Shown: positions 18,386-26,867 of the stretch, piece after piece
How the letters are laid out: each line of letters starts with the position of its first letter
Numbering within the stretch: position 1 is the stretch's first letter
Origin: Paraburkholderia xenovorans LB400
Lineage (GTDB): Bacteria > Pseudomonadota > Gammaproteobacteria > Burkholderiales > Burkholderiaceae
Reading direction: 5' to 3'
NCBI RefSeq assembly: GCF_000013645.1
Contig: NC_007951.1
Location: forward strand, 1 to 64,000
DNA length: 64,000 bases
Translations under genes and position numbers: made by a program
Notes under the pieces: model-generated
The model's database searches: none
What the model was told of the DNA's origin: nothing
What the model saw: the letters and a program-made list of their open reading frames with translations, nothing else

Positions 18386-19111
18386 CTACCGGCCGCCCGT
18401 CGCCGGCGTCTCGCGCGCGGTAGCGAGCGTCACGAGCACGACGTCGCGCTTGTCCAGCAGATGCTGGCGCAAGATCGCAGAAAGGCGTTTGCCGTCGCGC
18501 GATTCGAGCGCCTTGATCATTTCCTCATGATCGTGCACGGCGTGGTCCCGCTTCGACTTGTGGAAATTCGACTTGAACCGCATGGCCTGAAGCCGCCGGT
18601 TGATCGACAGATAAGTTTGCCGCAGCGCGCAATTGCGCGCCGCTCCGTTGATCCTGTCGTGGATCTGCTGGTTGTAGCCGTAGTAGCCCGACAGATCCTC
18701 GCGCTCGCGGCACGCCACCATCGCGTAGTGCAGCGCCTTGATTTCCGCGATTTCGTGGGGCGTGATGCGTTCGCAGGCAAGCTCGCCCGCAAACGCTTCG
18801 AGGCCGCTCATCAACTCGAACATCTCGTCGATTTCCGACTCCGCCAGCTTCGTGACGGCCGCTCCGCGATTGGCCGAGATCTCGATCAGCCCCTCGGCCG
18901 CCAGCACCTTGATCGCTTCCCGCAGCGGCGTGCGCGAAATGCCCAGCGTTTCGCACAACTCCCGCTCGTTCAGCTTGACGCCGGGCGCGAGCACGCCTTT
19001 CACGATGTAATCGCGCAAATACTCCACCACCGTGTCATGCAGGCGCTGACGCGTCAGTCTGGACATCGCGGGTACGGACGCCGGCTGTTCGGCCACCGCA
19101 GTATTTCGCAT
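18386..19111 (-). CDS. GntR-family transcriptional regulator (FCD domain)
   Basis: A 241-residue regulator. The N-terminal winged helix (LHDTVVEYLRDYIVKG ... LNERELCETLGISRTPLREAIKVLAAEGLIEISANRGAAV) is followed by an all-helical FCD effector domain (about residues 95-225), which usually binds a carboxylic acid. It sits between the UxaA-type dehydratase and the MFS carrier on the same strand, and probably controls both sides of the cluster. Its own start codon overlaps a half-site of the palindrome found ahead of the MFS gene, which suggests autoregulation. Confidence 0.9.
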   Translation of the reverse strand: MRNTAVAEQPASVPAMSRLTRQRLHDTVVEYLRDYIVKGVLAPGVKLNERELCETLGISRTPLREAIKVLAAEGLIEISANRGAAVTKLAESEIDEMFELMSGLEAFAGELACERITPHEIAEIKALHYAMVACREREDLSGYYGYNQQIHDRINGAARNCALRQTYLSINRRLQAMRFKSNFHKSKRDHAVHDHEEMIKALESRDGKRLSAILRQHLLDKRDVVLVTLATARETPATGGR

Positions 19112-19241
19112 TCAAAATCCCTTTTCGCACTTTTTCGCCAGTCTATCGCAACTGTTCATCCAGTTCCAATGTGACTGGCGGCGAGCGGAGTTTGGGATTT
19201 ATCCAGCCGGTCGACGCGCCCGCATCAGGACGGAGCCCGCC

Positions 19242-20768
19242 TCACATCTGGGCGCCGATCATCCACGGCACGAATTCCTCGTTGCCGACGCCGAGCGCTT
19301 CGCTTTTGCTCTTTACGCCGGACGCAACTTCGACGATCGCGCGGAAAATCTCCTCGCCTTTCTGCCGCACCGTCGCGTGCCCTTCCATGATGTCGCCACA
19401 GTTGATGTCCATGTCGTCGCGCATCCGGTTGAACATCGGCGTATTCGTCGCGACCTTGATGGACGGCGCCGGCTTCGCGCCGAAGCACGAGCCGCGGCCG
19501 GTCGTGAACACCACGAGGTTGGCGCCGCTCGCGATCTGCCCGGTTGCGCCCATCGGGTCATAACCGGGCGCATCCATGAACACGAGGCCGTGCGTATCGA
19601 CCGGTTCCGCGTAGCGATAGACGCCCATCAGCGGCGTCGAACCGCTCTTTGCCACCGCGCCGAGCGACTTTTCGAGAATCGTCGTCAGGCCGCCGGCTTT
19701 GTTGCCCGGCGTCGGATTGTTGTCGATGCTGCCCTTTTCGCGCTCGGCATACGCTTCCCACCAGTGAATGCGCTCGACGATCTTCTCGCCCACGTCGCGC
19801 GAAATCGCACGGCGCGTCAGCAGATGCTCGGCGCCATAGATTTCGGGCGTCTCCGACAGAATCGCGGTCCCGCCGTGTGCGACCAGCAGGTCGACAGCCG
19901 CGCCGAGCGCGGGATTGGCGGTGATCCCCGAGTAGCCGTCGGAGCCGCCGCACTGCAGCGCGATATTCAGATGCGAGATCGGCAAGGGCTCGCGCTGCGC
20001 CTGATTGGCGACGGGCAGCATCTGGTCGATGGCCTTGATCGCCGCGTCGACGGTTTTCTGCGTCCCGCCTTGCTCCTGCATGACGAGCGGCACCATCATC
20101 GGACCGGTCTCGATGCCGCCGGTCATGAACATCGCGCCCATCTGGTTCGCTTCGCAGCCCAGACCGATCACCAGCACGCCGGCAAAGTTCGGATGCTTCA
20201 CGAAGCCGTTGATGGTGCGACGCAGTTGCTGAATGCCTTCGCCGTTGTGATCGATGCAGCAGCCGAAGCTGTGCGTGATCGGCACGACGCCGTCCACGTT
20301 CGGATACGCGTCGAGCCGGCCCGGCGCGCTGAAGTGCTGGGCGACCATCTTGCTCACCGTCGCCGAGCAGTTCACGGTGCTGATCACACCAATGTAGTTG
20401 CGCGTCGCCACCTGGCCGTCGGCGCGGCGAAAGCCCTGGAAAGTCACCGGCGTGCTCGCGGCTTCGACCGGCCTCACGTCCGCGCCGAACGCATAGTCGC
20501 GCTCGAAGTCGCCCATCGACACATTGTGGACGTGCACGTGCTCGCCCGGCTCGATGCGCTGCGTGGCGAACCCGATGGTCTGGCCGTAGCGGCGCACGAT
20601 GCTGCCGGCTTCGATCGGGCGCAGCGCGATCTTGTGGGCGGCGGGAATGTCCGCGCGGACCGTCAGGCCATCCAGCTCAGTGAGTACGGTGCCGGCCGTC
20701 AGGGCATTGCGGGCGATCGCGACGTCATCGTCGTCGTGAAGCCGGATCACGGATGAAAGCGTGTTCAT
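19242..20768 (-). CDS. UxaA/GarD-family sugar-acid dehydratase (altronate dehydratase-like)
   Basis: A 508-residue dehydratase of the altronate/galactarate family, removing water from a sugar acid to give a 2-keto-3-deoxy product. The N-terminal SAF domain (IRLHDDDDVAIARNALTAGT ... IEPGEHVHVHN, residues ~8-85) resembles UxaA more than GarD, especially GEHVHVHN. The catalytic part has HSFGCCIDHNGEG, LVIGLGCEANQ, LQCGGSDGYSGITANPALG, NPTPGNKAGGLTTILEKSLG, and FTTGRGSCFG where UxaA has GTPYG. It is divergent from a second GntR gene, with a good FCD-GntR operator between. The exact substrate is uncertain. Confidence 0.85.
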   Translation of the reverse strand: MNTLSSVIRLHDDDDVAIARNALTAGTVLTELDGLTVRADIPAAHKIALRPIEAGSIVRRYGQTIGFATQRIEPGEHVHVHNVSMGDFERDYAFGADVRPVEAASTPVTFQGFRRADGQVATRNYIGVISTVNCSATVSKMVAQHFSAPGRLDAYPNVDGVVPITHSFGCCIDHNGEGIQQLRRTINGFVKHPNFAGVLVIGLGCEANQMGAMFMTGGIETGPMMVPLVMQEQGGTQKTVDAAIKAIDQMLPVANQAQREPLPISHLNIALQCGGSDGYSGITANPALGAAVDLLVAHGGTAILSETPEIYGAEHLLTRRAISRDVGEKIVERIHWWEAYAEREKGSIDNNPTPGNKAGGLTTILEKSLGAVAKSGSTPLMGVYRYAEPVDTHGLVFMDAPGYDPMGATGQIASGANLVVFTTGRGSCFGAKPAPSIKVATNTPMFNRMRDDMDINCGDIMEGHATVRQKGEEIFRAIVEVASGVKSKSEALGVGNEEFVPWMIGAQM

Positions 20769-20855
20769 GTTCGTCTCCAGATTGTGGGGGATCGACGACG
20801 CCGCGTCGTGCGCCGCTTGATCGCATCATGGATAATCGAAACCACCCGGACAAAT

Positions 20856-20866
20856 TGGTCTGACTA
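20856..20866. promoter_or_regulatory. FCD-GntR operator between the dehydratase and the divergent regulator
   Basis: TGGTCTGACTA fits exactly the TNGTNNNACNA consensus of FadR-type GntR regulators. It lies 88 bp upstream of the dehydratase start and 34 bp upstream of the divergent GntR start, as expected for a site that controls both. Confidence 0.65.
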
Positions 20867-20899
20867 CTTTTTGGCGGCTTTCGAACCGCTTTCGAGGTT

Positions 20900-21616
20900 A
20901 TGGCGAGCATCCAACCCACCCGCAGCGTGCTGGAACATACGGTGCGGGAACTCGAACGTCACATGCTTGACGGCAGTTGGGGCGACGGTGCGCGGCTGCC
21001 GGCCGAGCGCGCGCTGGCCGAACAGTTCGGCGTGTCCCGCGCGACGGTGCGCGAGGCCATTCAACGGCTGGTGTCGCGCGGCCTGCTGCAGACACGGCGC
21101 GGAAGCGGGGTGTTTCTGGTTGGCCGCCATCCGGCCCGCCTCGCGGCGCCGTGGCTGCAGTTGATCGCCGAACATCCGCCGCTGCGCGCGGATACGCTCG
21201 AATTCCGGCTCGTGTTCGAGTGTGCCGCCGCCGGTCTGGCGGCAAGGCGCGCCAGCGAGGACGAACGCGGGCAATTACGCGAGATCGTCACGCGAATGCG
21301 CGACGCCGTGCTCACCCACGACCTCGCTGCCGAAGCCGCCGCCGACGCGCAATTCCACGCCACGCTCGCGCTTGCGTCGCACAACCGCATGTTCGACCAT
21401 TTCTATTCGAGCGTGATCGTGATGCTGCGCGAACATATCACCAGCAATACGTACGAAGCCACGCTCAATCACGCGCAGGCCGCCGAACGTGCGCATGCGC
21501 GGTTGCTGCAACACGAGCGCATCTGCGACGCGATCTGCCGGCAAGTGCCGGAAGACGCTACGCACGCAATGCGTGCGCACATCGAATTCGTCGGGCATCA
21601 ATTCGAGGCGGAATAG
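20900..21616 (+). CDS. GntR-family transcriptional regulator (FadR/FCD subfamily)
   Basis: A 238-residue regulator with a winged-helix domain (LERHMLDGSWGDGARLPAERALAEQFGVSRATVREAIQRLVSRGLLQTRRGSGVFL) and a helical FCD domain with the metal-type histidines in DAQFHATLALASHNRMF and HARLLQHERICDAI. It is transcribed away from the UxaA-type dehydratase and probably represses it until a sugar-acid ligand binds. Compared with the other GntR protein here (18386-19111) it keeps the full FadR-like LPAERxLAxxFGVSRxTVREA helix. Confidence 0.9.
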   Translation: MASIQPTRSVLEHTVRELERHMLDGSWGDGARLPAERALAEQFGVSRATVREAIQRLVSRGLLQTRRGSGVFLVGRHPARLAAPWLQLIAEHPPLRADTLEFRLVFECAAAGLAARRASEDERGQLREIVTRMRDAVLTHDLAAEAAADAQFHATLALASHNRMFDHFYSSVIVMLREHITSNTYEATLNHAQAAERAHARLLQHERICDAICRQVPEDATHAMRAHIEFVGHQFEAE

Positions 21617-22010
21617 GCTGCAATAGGCTAAGCGGCGAACCAGTGCCGCGTGATTCTGCTACGCCGCGCCTGTCGAGTTATCCACAGCGTCCTCTGGACA
21701 ACTTTTGTACAAGCCATCTGACACGTTGTGGGCGAAACCTTGATAAAAACGCCGCTTCGCCAGATCGCCCAAAAGTTTTCCCTGGCTCCGTGTTCCTGTT
21801 CGCGGGCGCTCCGCAGGGTTATCGAATCCGCATTGCCTTGATCCATAAGCGAAGTTTCGGGTTATCCACAGCAGAACCGGATGCTTGTTAACTATTACTA
21901 CGTATACATATACAAAGACTATAAAAACCAGAGAAGCATCCATGAAGCCCGCTGCGCAAGCGCGCACCGGGCAGGCAAGGGGATGCGGTTGCTTTTAAAC
22001 CTGCAGACCT
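21617..22010. other. Intergenic region with two perfect DnaA boxes
   Basis: TTATCCACA occurs at 21678-21686 and 21862-21870 in the same orientation. The first is followed after 6 bp by TCTGGACAA, a degenerate inverted copy. The stretch after the second box (21888-21930) is AT-rich with GTATAC/ATATAC runs, unlike the surrounding high-GC DNA. No gene is evident. It could be a DnaA-binding locus, a DnaA-controlled promoter or chance. Confidence 0.55.
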
Positions 22011-22493
22011 TCAAACCAGCGGCACGCAGATTTCCGTGATGAGATCCGCAGGCGCGGTGTCTTTCGGGCTATTCAAATACTCCTCGAATGATGGAGCGTC
22101 GGCCGCTTTGCGTCCGGATTGCACGAGCCACGTCCCGTAGAGCCAGTCATACGCCGCACGCAGATCGCTATATGGTCCCCGGTGTTCCAGCACGGCATAG
22201 TCGCCACCCTTCAGATGCGCGACGGAAACCGGCGGACTCAACGTCACGGAAGCCTGAACCGGATGCGGCAGCAACACACCGGCCTTCGAGCGCAACGCGC
22301 TTTCTTCCACGACGCTGGGGTCGTCGTAGTAAACGCCGATCACGCGCATCTGCGCCGCAAGCAGATTGTGTTTCGCCAGCCAGCCGAACAGTGCGTCGAA
22401 TGCTTTGCCGATCTGCGGATACGGTCCAACGTGATCCACCGACAAAAGCTCGATCGGCTCCACGTGGCGAATCACGACTTCACGCATGGTCAT
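22011..22493 (-). CDS. GyrI-like / AraC effector-binding domain protein
   Basis: About 160 residues. I start at the ATG at 22493 (MTMREVVIRHVEPIELLSVDHVGPYPQIG), which has AGGAG eight bases upstream; the longer frame to 22595 has no similar support. The sequence is a stand-alone SOUL/GyrI-like small-molecule-binding domain, with the VGPYPQIGKAFDALFGWL and YAVLEHRGPYSDLRAAYDWLYGTWL half-repeats. Such proteins bind hydrophobic ligands or, in GyrI, inhibit gyrase. There is no DNA-binding domain. It is divergent from the ethanolamine permease gene. Confidence 0.8.
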   Translation of the reverse strand: MTMREVVIRHVEPIELLSVDHVGPYPQIGKAFDALFGWLAKHNLLAAQMRVIGVYYDDPSVVEESALRSKAGVLLPHPVQASVTLSPPVSVAHLKGGDYAVLEHRGPYSDLRAAYDWLYGTWLVQSGRKAADAPSFEEYLNSPKDTAPADLITEICVPLV

Positions 22494-22754
22494 GTGCTCA
22501 TCTCCTGATAGCGCCGGACGAAACCGGCTATGTACGCGTTGCTTGCGATACTGCGCCGACAGTGCGCAGAACGCCACCGTTGTCACCTTTGCCACTGTTC
22601 GCAGACGGCGCAGTCAAGCGCCCGCTGACGCTGAACTTTGCCGAATTTCGATAACACCTCGAATAATGGCTCACTACTATCGGCTGAAACCTGTCCGCCC
22701 ATGCACCGCAAAGCCTTGCGGCGCCGAGCCGGCGGCACCATCAGGGAGCACCCG

Positions 22755-24158
22755 ATGAAATCAGAGTCCAAAAATCAGCATGTCGGCAAAGTCACGCATC
22801 ACGAGTTGAAGCAGACGCTCGGCACGTGGCAACTGTGGGGCATTGCGGTCGGTCTCGTCATTTCCGGCGAGTATTTCGGCTGGAGCTACGGCTGGGCGAG
22901 CGCCGGTACACTCGGCTTCGTCATCACGGCGATTTTCATTGCCGCGATGTATACCACGTTCATTTTCAGTTTCACCGAGCTCACCACGTCGATTCCGCAC
23001 GCGGGCGGCCCGTTCGCGTACGCCCGCCACGCTTTCGGTCCGACCGGCGGCTATCTGGCCGGCGCGGCGACGCTCGTCGAATTCGTGTTCGCGCCACCGG
23101 CCATTGCGCTTGCCATCGGTGCCTATCTGCACGTGCAGTTTCCGGGGCTCGAACCGAAACACGCGGCAATGGGCGCGTATCTCGTGTTCATGGCACTGAA
23201 TATCGTCGGCGTGCAGATTGCCGCGGCGTTCGAGCTGTGCGTGACGCTGCTTGCGATCTTCGAACTGTTCGTTTTCATGGGCGTCGTGTCACCCGGCTTT
23301 CAGTGGTCGAACTTCACGAAGGGCGGCTGGTCCGGTGCCGACACCTTCAGCATGGGCTCGTTTCATGGCATGTTCGCGGCGATTCCGTTCGCGATCTGGT
23401 TCTTCCTCGCGATCGAAGGCGTGGCAATGGCCGCCGAAGAAGCGAAGAACCCGAAGCGCTCCATTCCGATTGCCTACGTGACTGGCATTCTGACGCTGGT
23501 GGTGCTGGCCATCGGCGTGATGGTCTTTGCCGGCGCGGCGGGCGACTGGACCAAGCTGTCGAACATCAACGATCCGCTGCCGCAGGCGATGAAATTCATC
23601 GTCGGCGAACATAGCGGCTGGATGCATATGCTGGTGTGGCTCGGCCTGTTCGGACTGGTCGCTTCGTTTCACGGCATCATCCTCGGCTATTCGCGGCAGA
23701 TTTTCGCGCTGGCGCGCGCAGGCTATCTGCCGGAGTGGCTCTCCAGGGTGCATCCGCGCTTCAAGACGCCGCATCGGGCGATCATTGCGGGCGGCGTGGT
23801 GGGCATCGCGGCGATCTATAGCGACGAGTTGATCCAGTTCGGCGGCCAGACGCTGACGGCGAACATCGTGACGATGTCGGTGTTTGGCGCTATCGTGATG
23901 TATATCATCAGCATGCTGTCGCTGTTCAAGCTGCGCCGCGCCGAGCCGAACATGGAGCGCCCGTTCCGCGCGCCGCTGTTTCCGGTCTTTCCGGCGTTCG
24001 CACTGGTGGCCGCGGTCATCTGCCTGGCCACGATGGTCTACTTCAATTTTCTGGTGGCGATCGTGTTCGCAATCTTTCTCGCGCTGGGCTACGTCTACTT
24101 CCTGATGACGCGGCATCAACGCGAAGCCGCGCCGGCGGACGCCCTGCTCGAAGAATGA
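22755..24158 (+). CDS. eat: Ethanolamine permease (APC family)
   Basis: A 467-residue inner-membrane amino acid/polyamine/organocation carrier that imports ethanolamine. The start at 22755 (MKSESKNQHVGKVTHHELKQTLG) follows AGGGAG; the longer frame is not family-like. SGEYFGWSYGWASAGTLGF and TSIPHAGGPFAYARHAFGPTGG in the first helices, and FLAIEGVAMAAEEAKNPKRSIP, are characteristic. It is first in an operon with eutB (43 bp gap) and eutC, which supports the substrate call. Confidence 0.9.
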   Translation: MKSESKNQHVGKVTHHELKQTLGTWQLWGIAVGLVISGEYFGWSYGWASAGTLGFVITAIFIAAMYTTFIFSFTELTTSIPHAGGPFAYARHAFGPTGGYLAGAATLVEFVFAPPAIALAIGAYLHVQFPGLEPKHAAMGAYLVFMALNIVGVQIAAAFELCVTLLAIFELFVFMGVVSPGFQWSNFTKGGWSGADTFSMGSFHGMFAAIPFAIWFFLAIEGVAMAAEEAKNPKRSIPIAYVTGILTLVVLAIGVMVFAGAAGDWTKLSNINDPLPQAMKFIVGEHSGWMHMLVWLGLFGLVASFHGIILGYSRQIFALARAGYLPEWLSRVHPRFKTPHRAIIAGGVVGIAAIYSDELIQFGGQTLTANIVTMSVFGAIVMYIISMLSLFKLRRAEPNMERPFRAPLFPVFPAFALVAAVICLATMVYFNFLVAIVFAIFLALGYVYFLMTRHQREAAPADALLEE

Positions 24159-24201
24159 CGGATCGAGCCGCTGCGCGAGCAGCGGCGATGGAGTCGTGAA
24201 G

Positions 24202-25596
24202 ATGAGCTACACCGAGACGATCGGCAGCCGCACATACCGGTTTGCCGATCTGAAAACCTTGATGGCGAAAGCCAGTCCGCAACGCTCCGGCGATCAACTC
24301 GCGGGCGTGGCGGCAGCGAGCGAGGAAGAACGTGTCGCGGCCAAAATGGCGCTCGCGCAGGTGCCACTGCGCACCTTCCTCAACGAAGCGCTGATCCCCT
24401 ACGAAAGCGACGAAGTCACGCGCCTCGTGATCGACGATCATTCGCCGCAGGCGTTTGCCGAGATCGCGCATCTCACGGTCGGCGATTTTCGCAACTGGCT
24501 CTTGAGCAGCACGACCGATGCCGACGCGCTCACGCGTATCGCCGCGGGCCTCACGCCGGAGATGGTCGCGGCGGTGTCCAAGCTGATGCGCAATCAGGAC
24601 CTGATCGCGGCGGCGCGCAAACGTCCTGTGATTACGCGCTTTCGCAACACGGTCGGTTTGCCGGGGCATATGTCGGTGCGTTTGCAACCGAATCACCCGA
24701 CCGACGACGTCAAAGGTATTGCCGCATCGATGCTCGACGGCCTGATGTACGGCTGCGGCGACGCGATGATCGGCATCAATCCGGCCAGCGACAATCTCGC
24801 CGCGATCACCAGGCTGCTGCTGATGGTCGACGACTTCCGCCAACGCTACCAGGTGCCGACACAATCGTGCGTGCTGACTCACGTCACCAATACGATTGCC
24901 GCGATTGAAAAAGGCGCGCCGGTCGATCTGGTGTTCCAGTCGATCGCGGGTACGGAGAAAGCGAACGCGGGCTTTGGCATTTCGCTGGCGTTGCTGCAGG
25001 AAGCCTATGAAGCGGGACTTTCGCTCAAGCGCGGCACGGTCGGCAACAATCTGATGTACTTCGAAACCGGGCAGGGCAGCGCGTTGTCGGCGGATGCGCA
25101 TTTCGGCGTGGATCAGCAGACCTGCGAAGTGCGCGCCTACGCGGTCGCGCGCAAGTTCAATCCATTTCTGGTGAATACGGTGGTCGGCTTTATTGGCCCG
25201 GAGTATCTGTACGACGGTAAACAGATCACGCGCGCCGGTCTCGAAGATCACTTCTGCGGCAAACTGCTCGGCGTGCCGATGGGTTGCGACATCTGCTACA
25301 CGAACCATGCCGAAGCCGATCAGGACGACATGGACAACCTGCTCACGCTGCTCGGCGTAGCGGGCATCAACTTCATCATGGGCATTCCGGGCGCGGACGA
25401 CGTCATGCTCAACTATCAGAGCACGTCCTTTCACGACGCGCTGTATGTGCGGGAGGTACTCGGCCTGCGCCGCGCGCCGGAGTTCGAAGAATGGCTGGAG
25501 TCGATGCAGATCACCGACGCGCGCGGCGCGTTGCTGAGCGCGTCGACACAACAGCCGCTGCTGGAAGGGGCGCCTGACTGGATGGGCATTGCATGA
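24202..25596 (+). CDS. eutB: Ethanolamine ammonia-lyase large subunit
   Basis: EutB is the large catalytic subunit of the adenosylcobalamin-dependent lyase that splits ethanolamine into acetaldehyde and ammonia. I use the ATG at 24202 (MSYTETIGSRTYRFADLKTLM), nine bases after GGAG; a GTG at 24196 is also in frame. The product is 464 residues, close to the family norm. Characteristic stretches are VITRFRNTVGLPGHMSVRLQPNHPTDDV, GTVGNNLMYFETGQGSALSADAH and GVPMGCDICYTNHAEADQDDMD. No microcompartment shell genes occur nearby. Confidence 0.96.
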   Translation: MSYTETIGSRTYRFADLKTLMAKASPQRSGDQLAGVAAASEEERVAAKMALAQVPLRTFLNEALIPYESDEVTRLVIDDHSPQAFAEIAHLTVGDFRNWLLSSTTDADALTRIAAGLTPEMVAAVSKLMRNQDLIAAARKRPVITRFRNTVGLPGHMSVRLQPNHPTDDVKGIAASMLDGLMYGCGDAMIGINPASDNLAAITRLLLMVDDFRQRYQVPTQSCVLTHVTNTIAAIEKGAPVDLVFQSIAGTEKANAGFGISLALLQEAYEAGLSLKRGTVGNNLMYFETGQGSALSADAHFGVDQQTCEVRAYAVARKFNPFLVNTVVGFIGPEYLYDGKQITRAGLEDHFCGKLLGVPMGCDICYTNHAEADQDDMDNLLTLLGVAGINFIMGIPGADDVMLNYQSTSFHDALYVREVLGLRRAPEFEEWLESMQITDARGALLSASTQQPLLEGAPDWMGIA

Positions 25597-26390
25597 GCGA
25601 GTTCCTCGAAAAGAATCCGTGGAACGCGCTGCGGCAATTCACCAATGCACGCATCGCGCTCGGCCGCGCGGGCAATAGCCTGCCGACTGCGCCGCTGCTG
25701 GCGTTCAACCTGTCGCACGCGCAGGCGCGTGACGCCGTGCATCATCCGCTCGATACGGACGTGTTGCACGAGCAGTTGCGCACGCAACATTTCACCACGC
25801 TAGACGTGCATAGCGCCGCGCCGGATCGCGAGCATTACTTGCGGCGTCCCGATCTTGGACGACGTTTATCGGAAGAGAGTCGCGTGGCGCTGGCGGCGGT
25901 TCCTGATGGCTCACCCGAGGTGGTCTTCGTCATCGGCGATGGTCTTTCGGCGTTTGCCGCATCGAAGCAATCTCTTCCGCTGCTGCGAGCCGTCATTCCG
26001 CGTCTCGCGGACTGGAAGATCGGCCCGGTGGTGGTCGCGCGTCAGGCGCGCGTCGCGCTGGGTGACGAGATCGGCGAGTTGCTCAACGCGAGATTGGTGG
26101 TGATGCTGATCGGTGAGCGGCCCGGTTTGAGCTCGCCCGATAGCCTTGGCATCTATCTGACGTACGGGCCGAAAGTCGGTTGCAGCGACGCGCAGCGCAA
26201 CTGTATTTCGAATGTGCGTCCAGAAGGACTCGACTATCCGCTGGCCGCGCACAAACTGCACTATCTGCTGACGCACGCGAGGCGTTTGGGTCTTACCGGC
26301 GTCGGCCTGAAAGACGACAGCGATGCGCTGCTGGCAGACACACCGGCAGCACCCGCCATCAGCGGCGAATCAAACCCGGGCGCCGCGTAA
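25593..26390 (+). CDS. eutC: Ethanolamine ammonia-lyase small subunit
   Basis: EutC binds the cobalamin cofactor together with EutB. Its ATG overlaps the eutB stop by four bases (ATGA), so the pair is translationally coupled. The product is 265 residues. Family features are TNARIALGRAGNSLPT, LSHAQARDAVHHPLD, VFVIGDGLSAFA, VVARQARVALGDEIGELL, IGERPGLSSPDSLGIYLTYGPKVG and DAQRNCISNVRPEGL. Confidence 0.96.
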   Translation: MSEFLEKNPWNALRQFTNARIALGRAGNSLPTAPLLAFNLSHAQARDAVHHPLDTDVLHEQLRTQHFTTLDVHSAAPDREHYLRRPDLGRRLSEESRVALAAVPDGSPEVVFVIGDGLSAFAASKQSLPLLRAVIPRLADWKIGPVVVARQARVALGDEIGELLNARLVVMLIGERPGLSSPDSLGIYLTYGPKVGCSDAQRNCISNVRPEGLDYPLAAHKLHYLLTHARRLGLTGVGLKDDSDALLADTPAAPAISGESNPGAA

Positions 26391-26406
26391 CGGATCGCGC
26401 AGCGGG

Positions 26407-26802
26407 TCAGGCATCGGCTCGCTGCACCGGATGCGTTTCCAGCCACGCGTTTTCGTCGTCCTCGAAAAGACGGGAGCGCGTCAGGAACCGCAAACCGCTG
26501 GGCCGCTCCAGAGAGAACATTCCGCCATTACCCGGCACCACGTCGATGATCAACTGCGTGTGCTGCCAGTATTCGAATTGCGATTCGCTCATGTAGAACG
26601 GTACGTCCGCAATCGTGCCGAGTTTCACATCGGACGAACCGACCATGAACTCGCTTTGAGGAAACATCATCGGCGCGCTGCCGTCGCAGCATCCACCGGA
26701 TTGATGGAACAGCACGGCCCCGTGCTCCGCGCGCAGCTTGTCGATCAGTTCGACAGCGGCCGGCGTCGCAATTACCCGGGCAACTTCTTTCTCGTCAGCC
26801 AT
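26407..26802 (-). CDS. DUF779 family protein
   Basis: 131 residues from the ATG at 26802 (MADEKEVARVIATPAAVELIDKL), with GAGGG upstream; the frame runs back to 26838 without support. HGAVLFHQSGGCCDGSAPMMFP and FEYWQHTQLIIDVVPGNGGMFSLE are the DUF779 hallmarks. The family is often encoded directly downstream of acetaldehyde dehydrogenases, as here (66 bp after the exaC-type gene, same strand). The GGCC pair may bind metal. Its biochemical role is not known to me. Confidence 0.88.
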   Translation of the reverse strand: MADEKEVARVIATPAAVELIDKLRAEHGAVLFHQSGGCCDGSAPMMFPQSEFMVGSSDVKLGTIADVPFYMSESQFEYWQHTQLIIDVVPGNGGMFSLERPSGLRFLTRSRLFEDDENAWLETHPVQRADA

Positions 26803-26867
26803 CACATGCCCTCGTGAAAAAAAGAGCGAGCCGCGCAACGCGGCCCGCTCGAACAGGAACGCGATGC

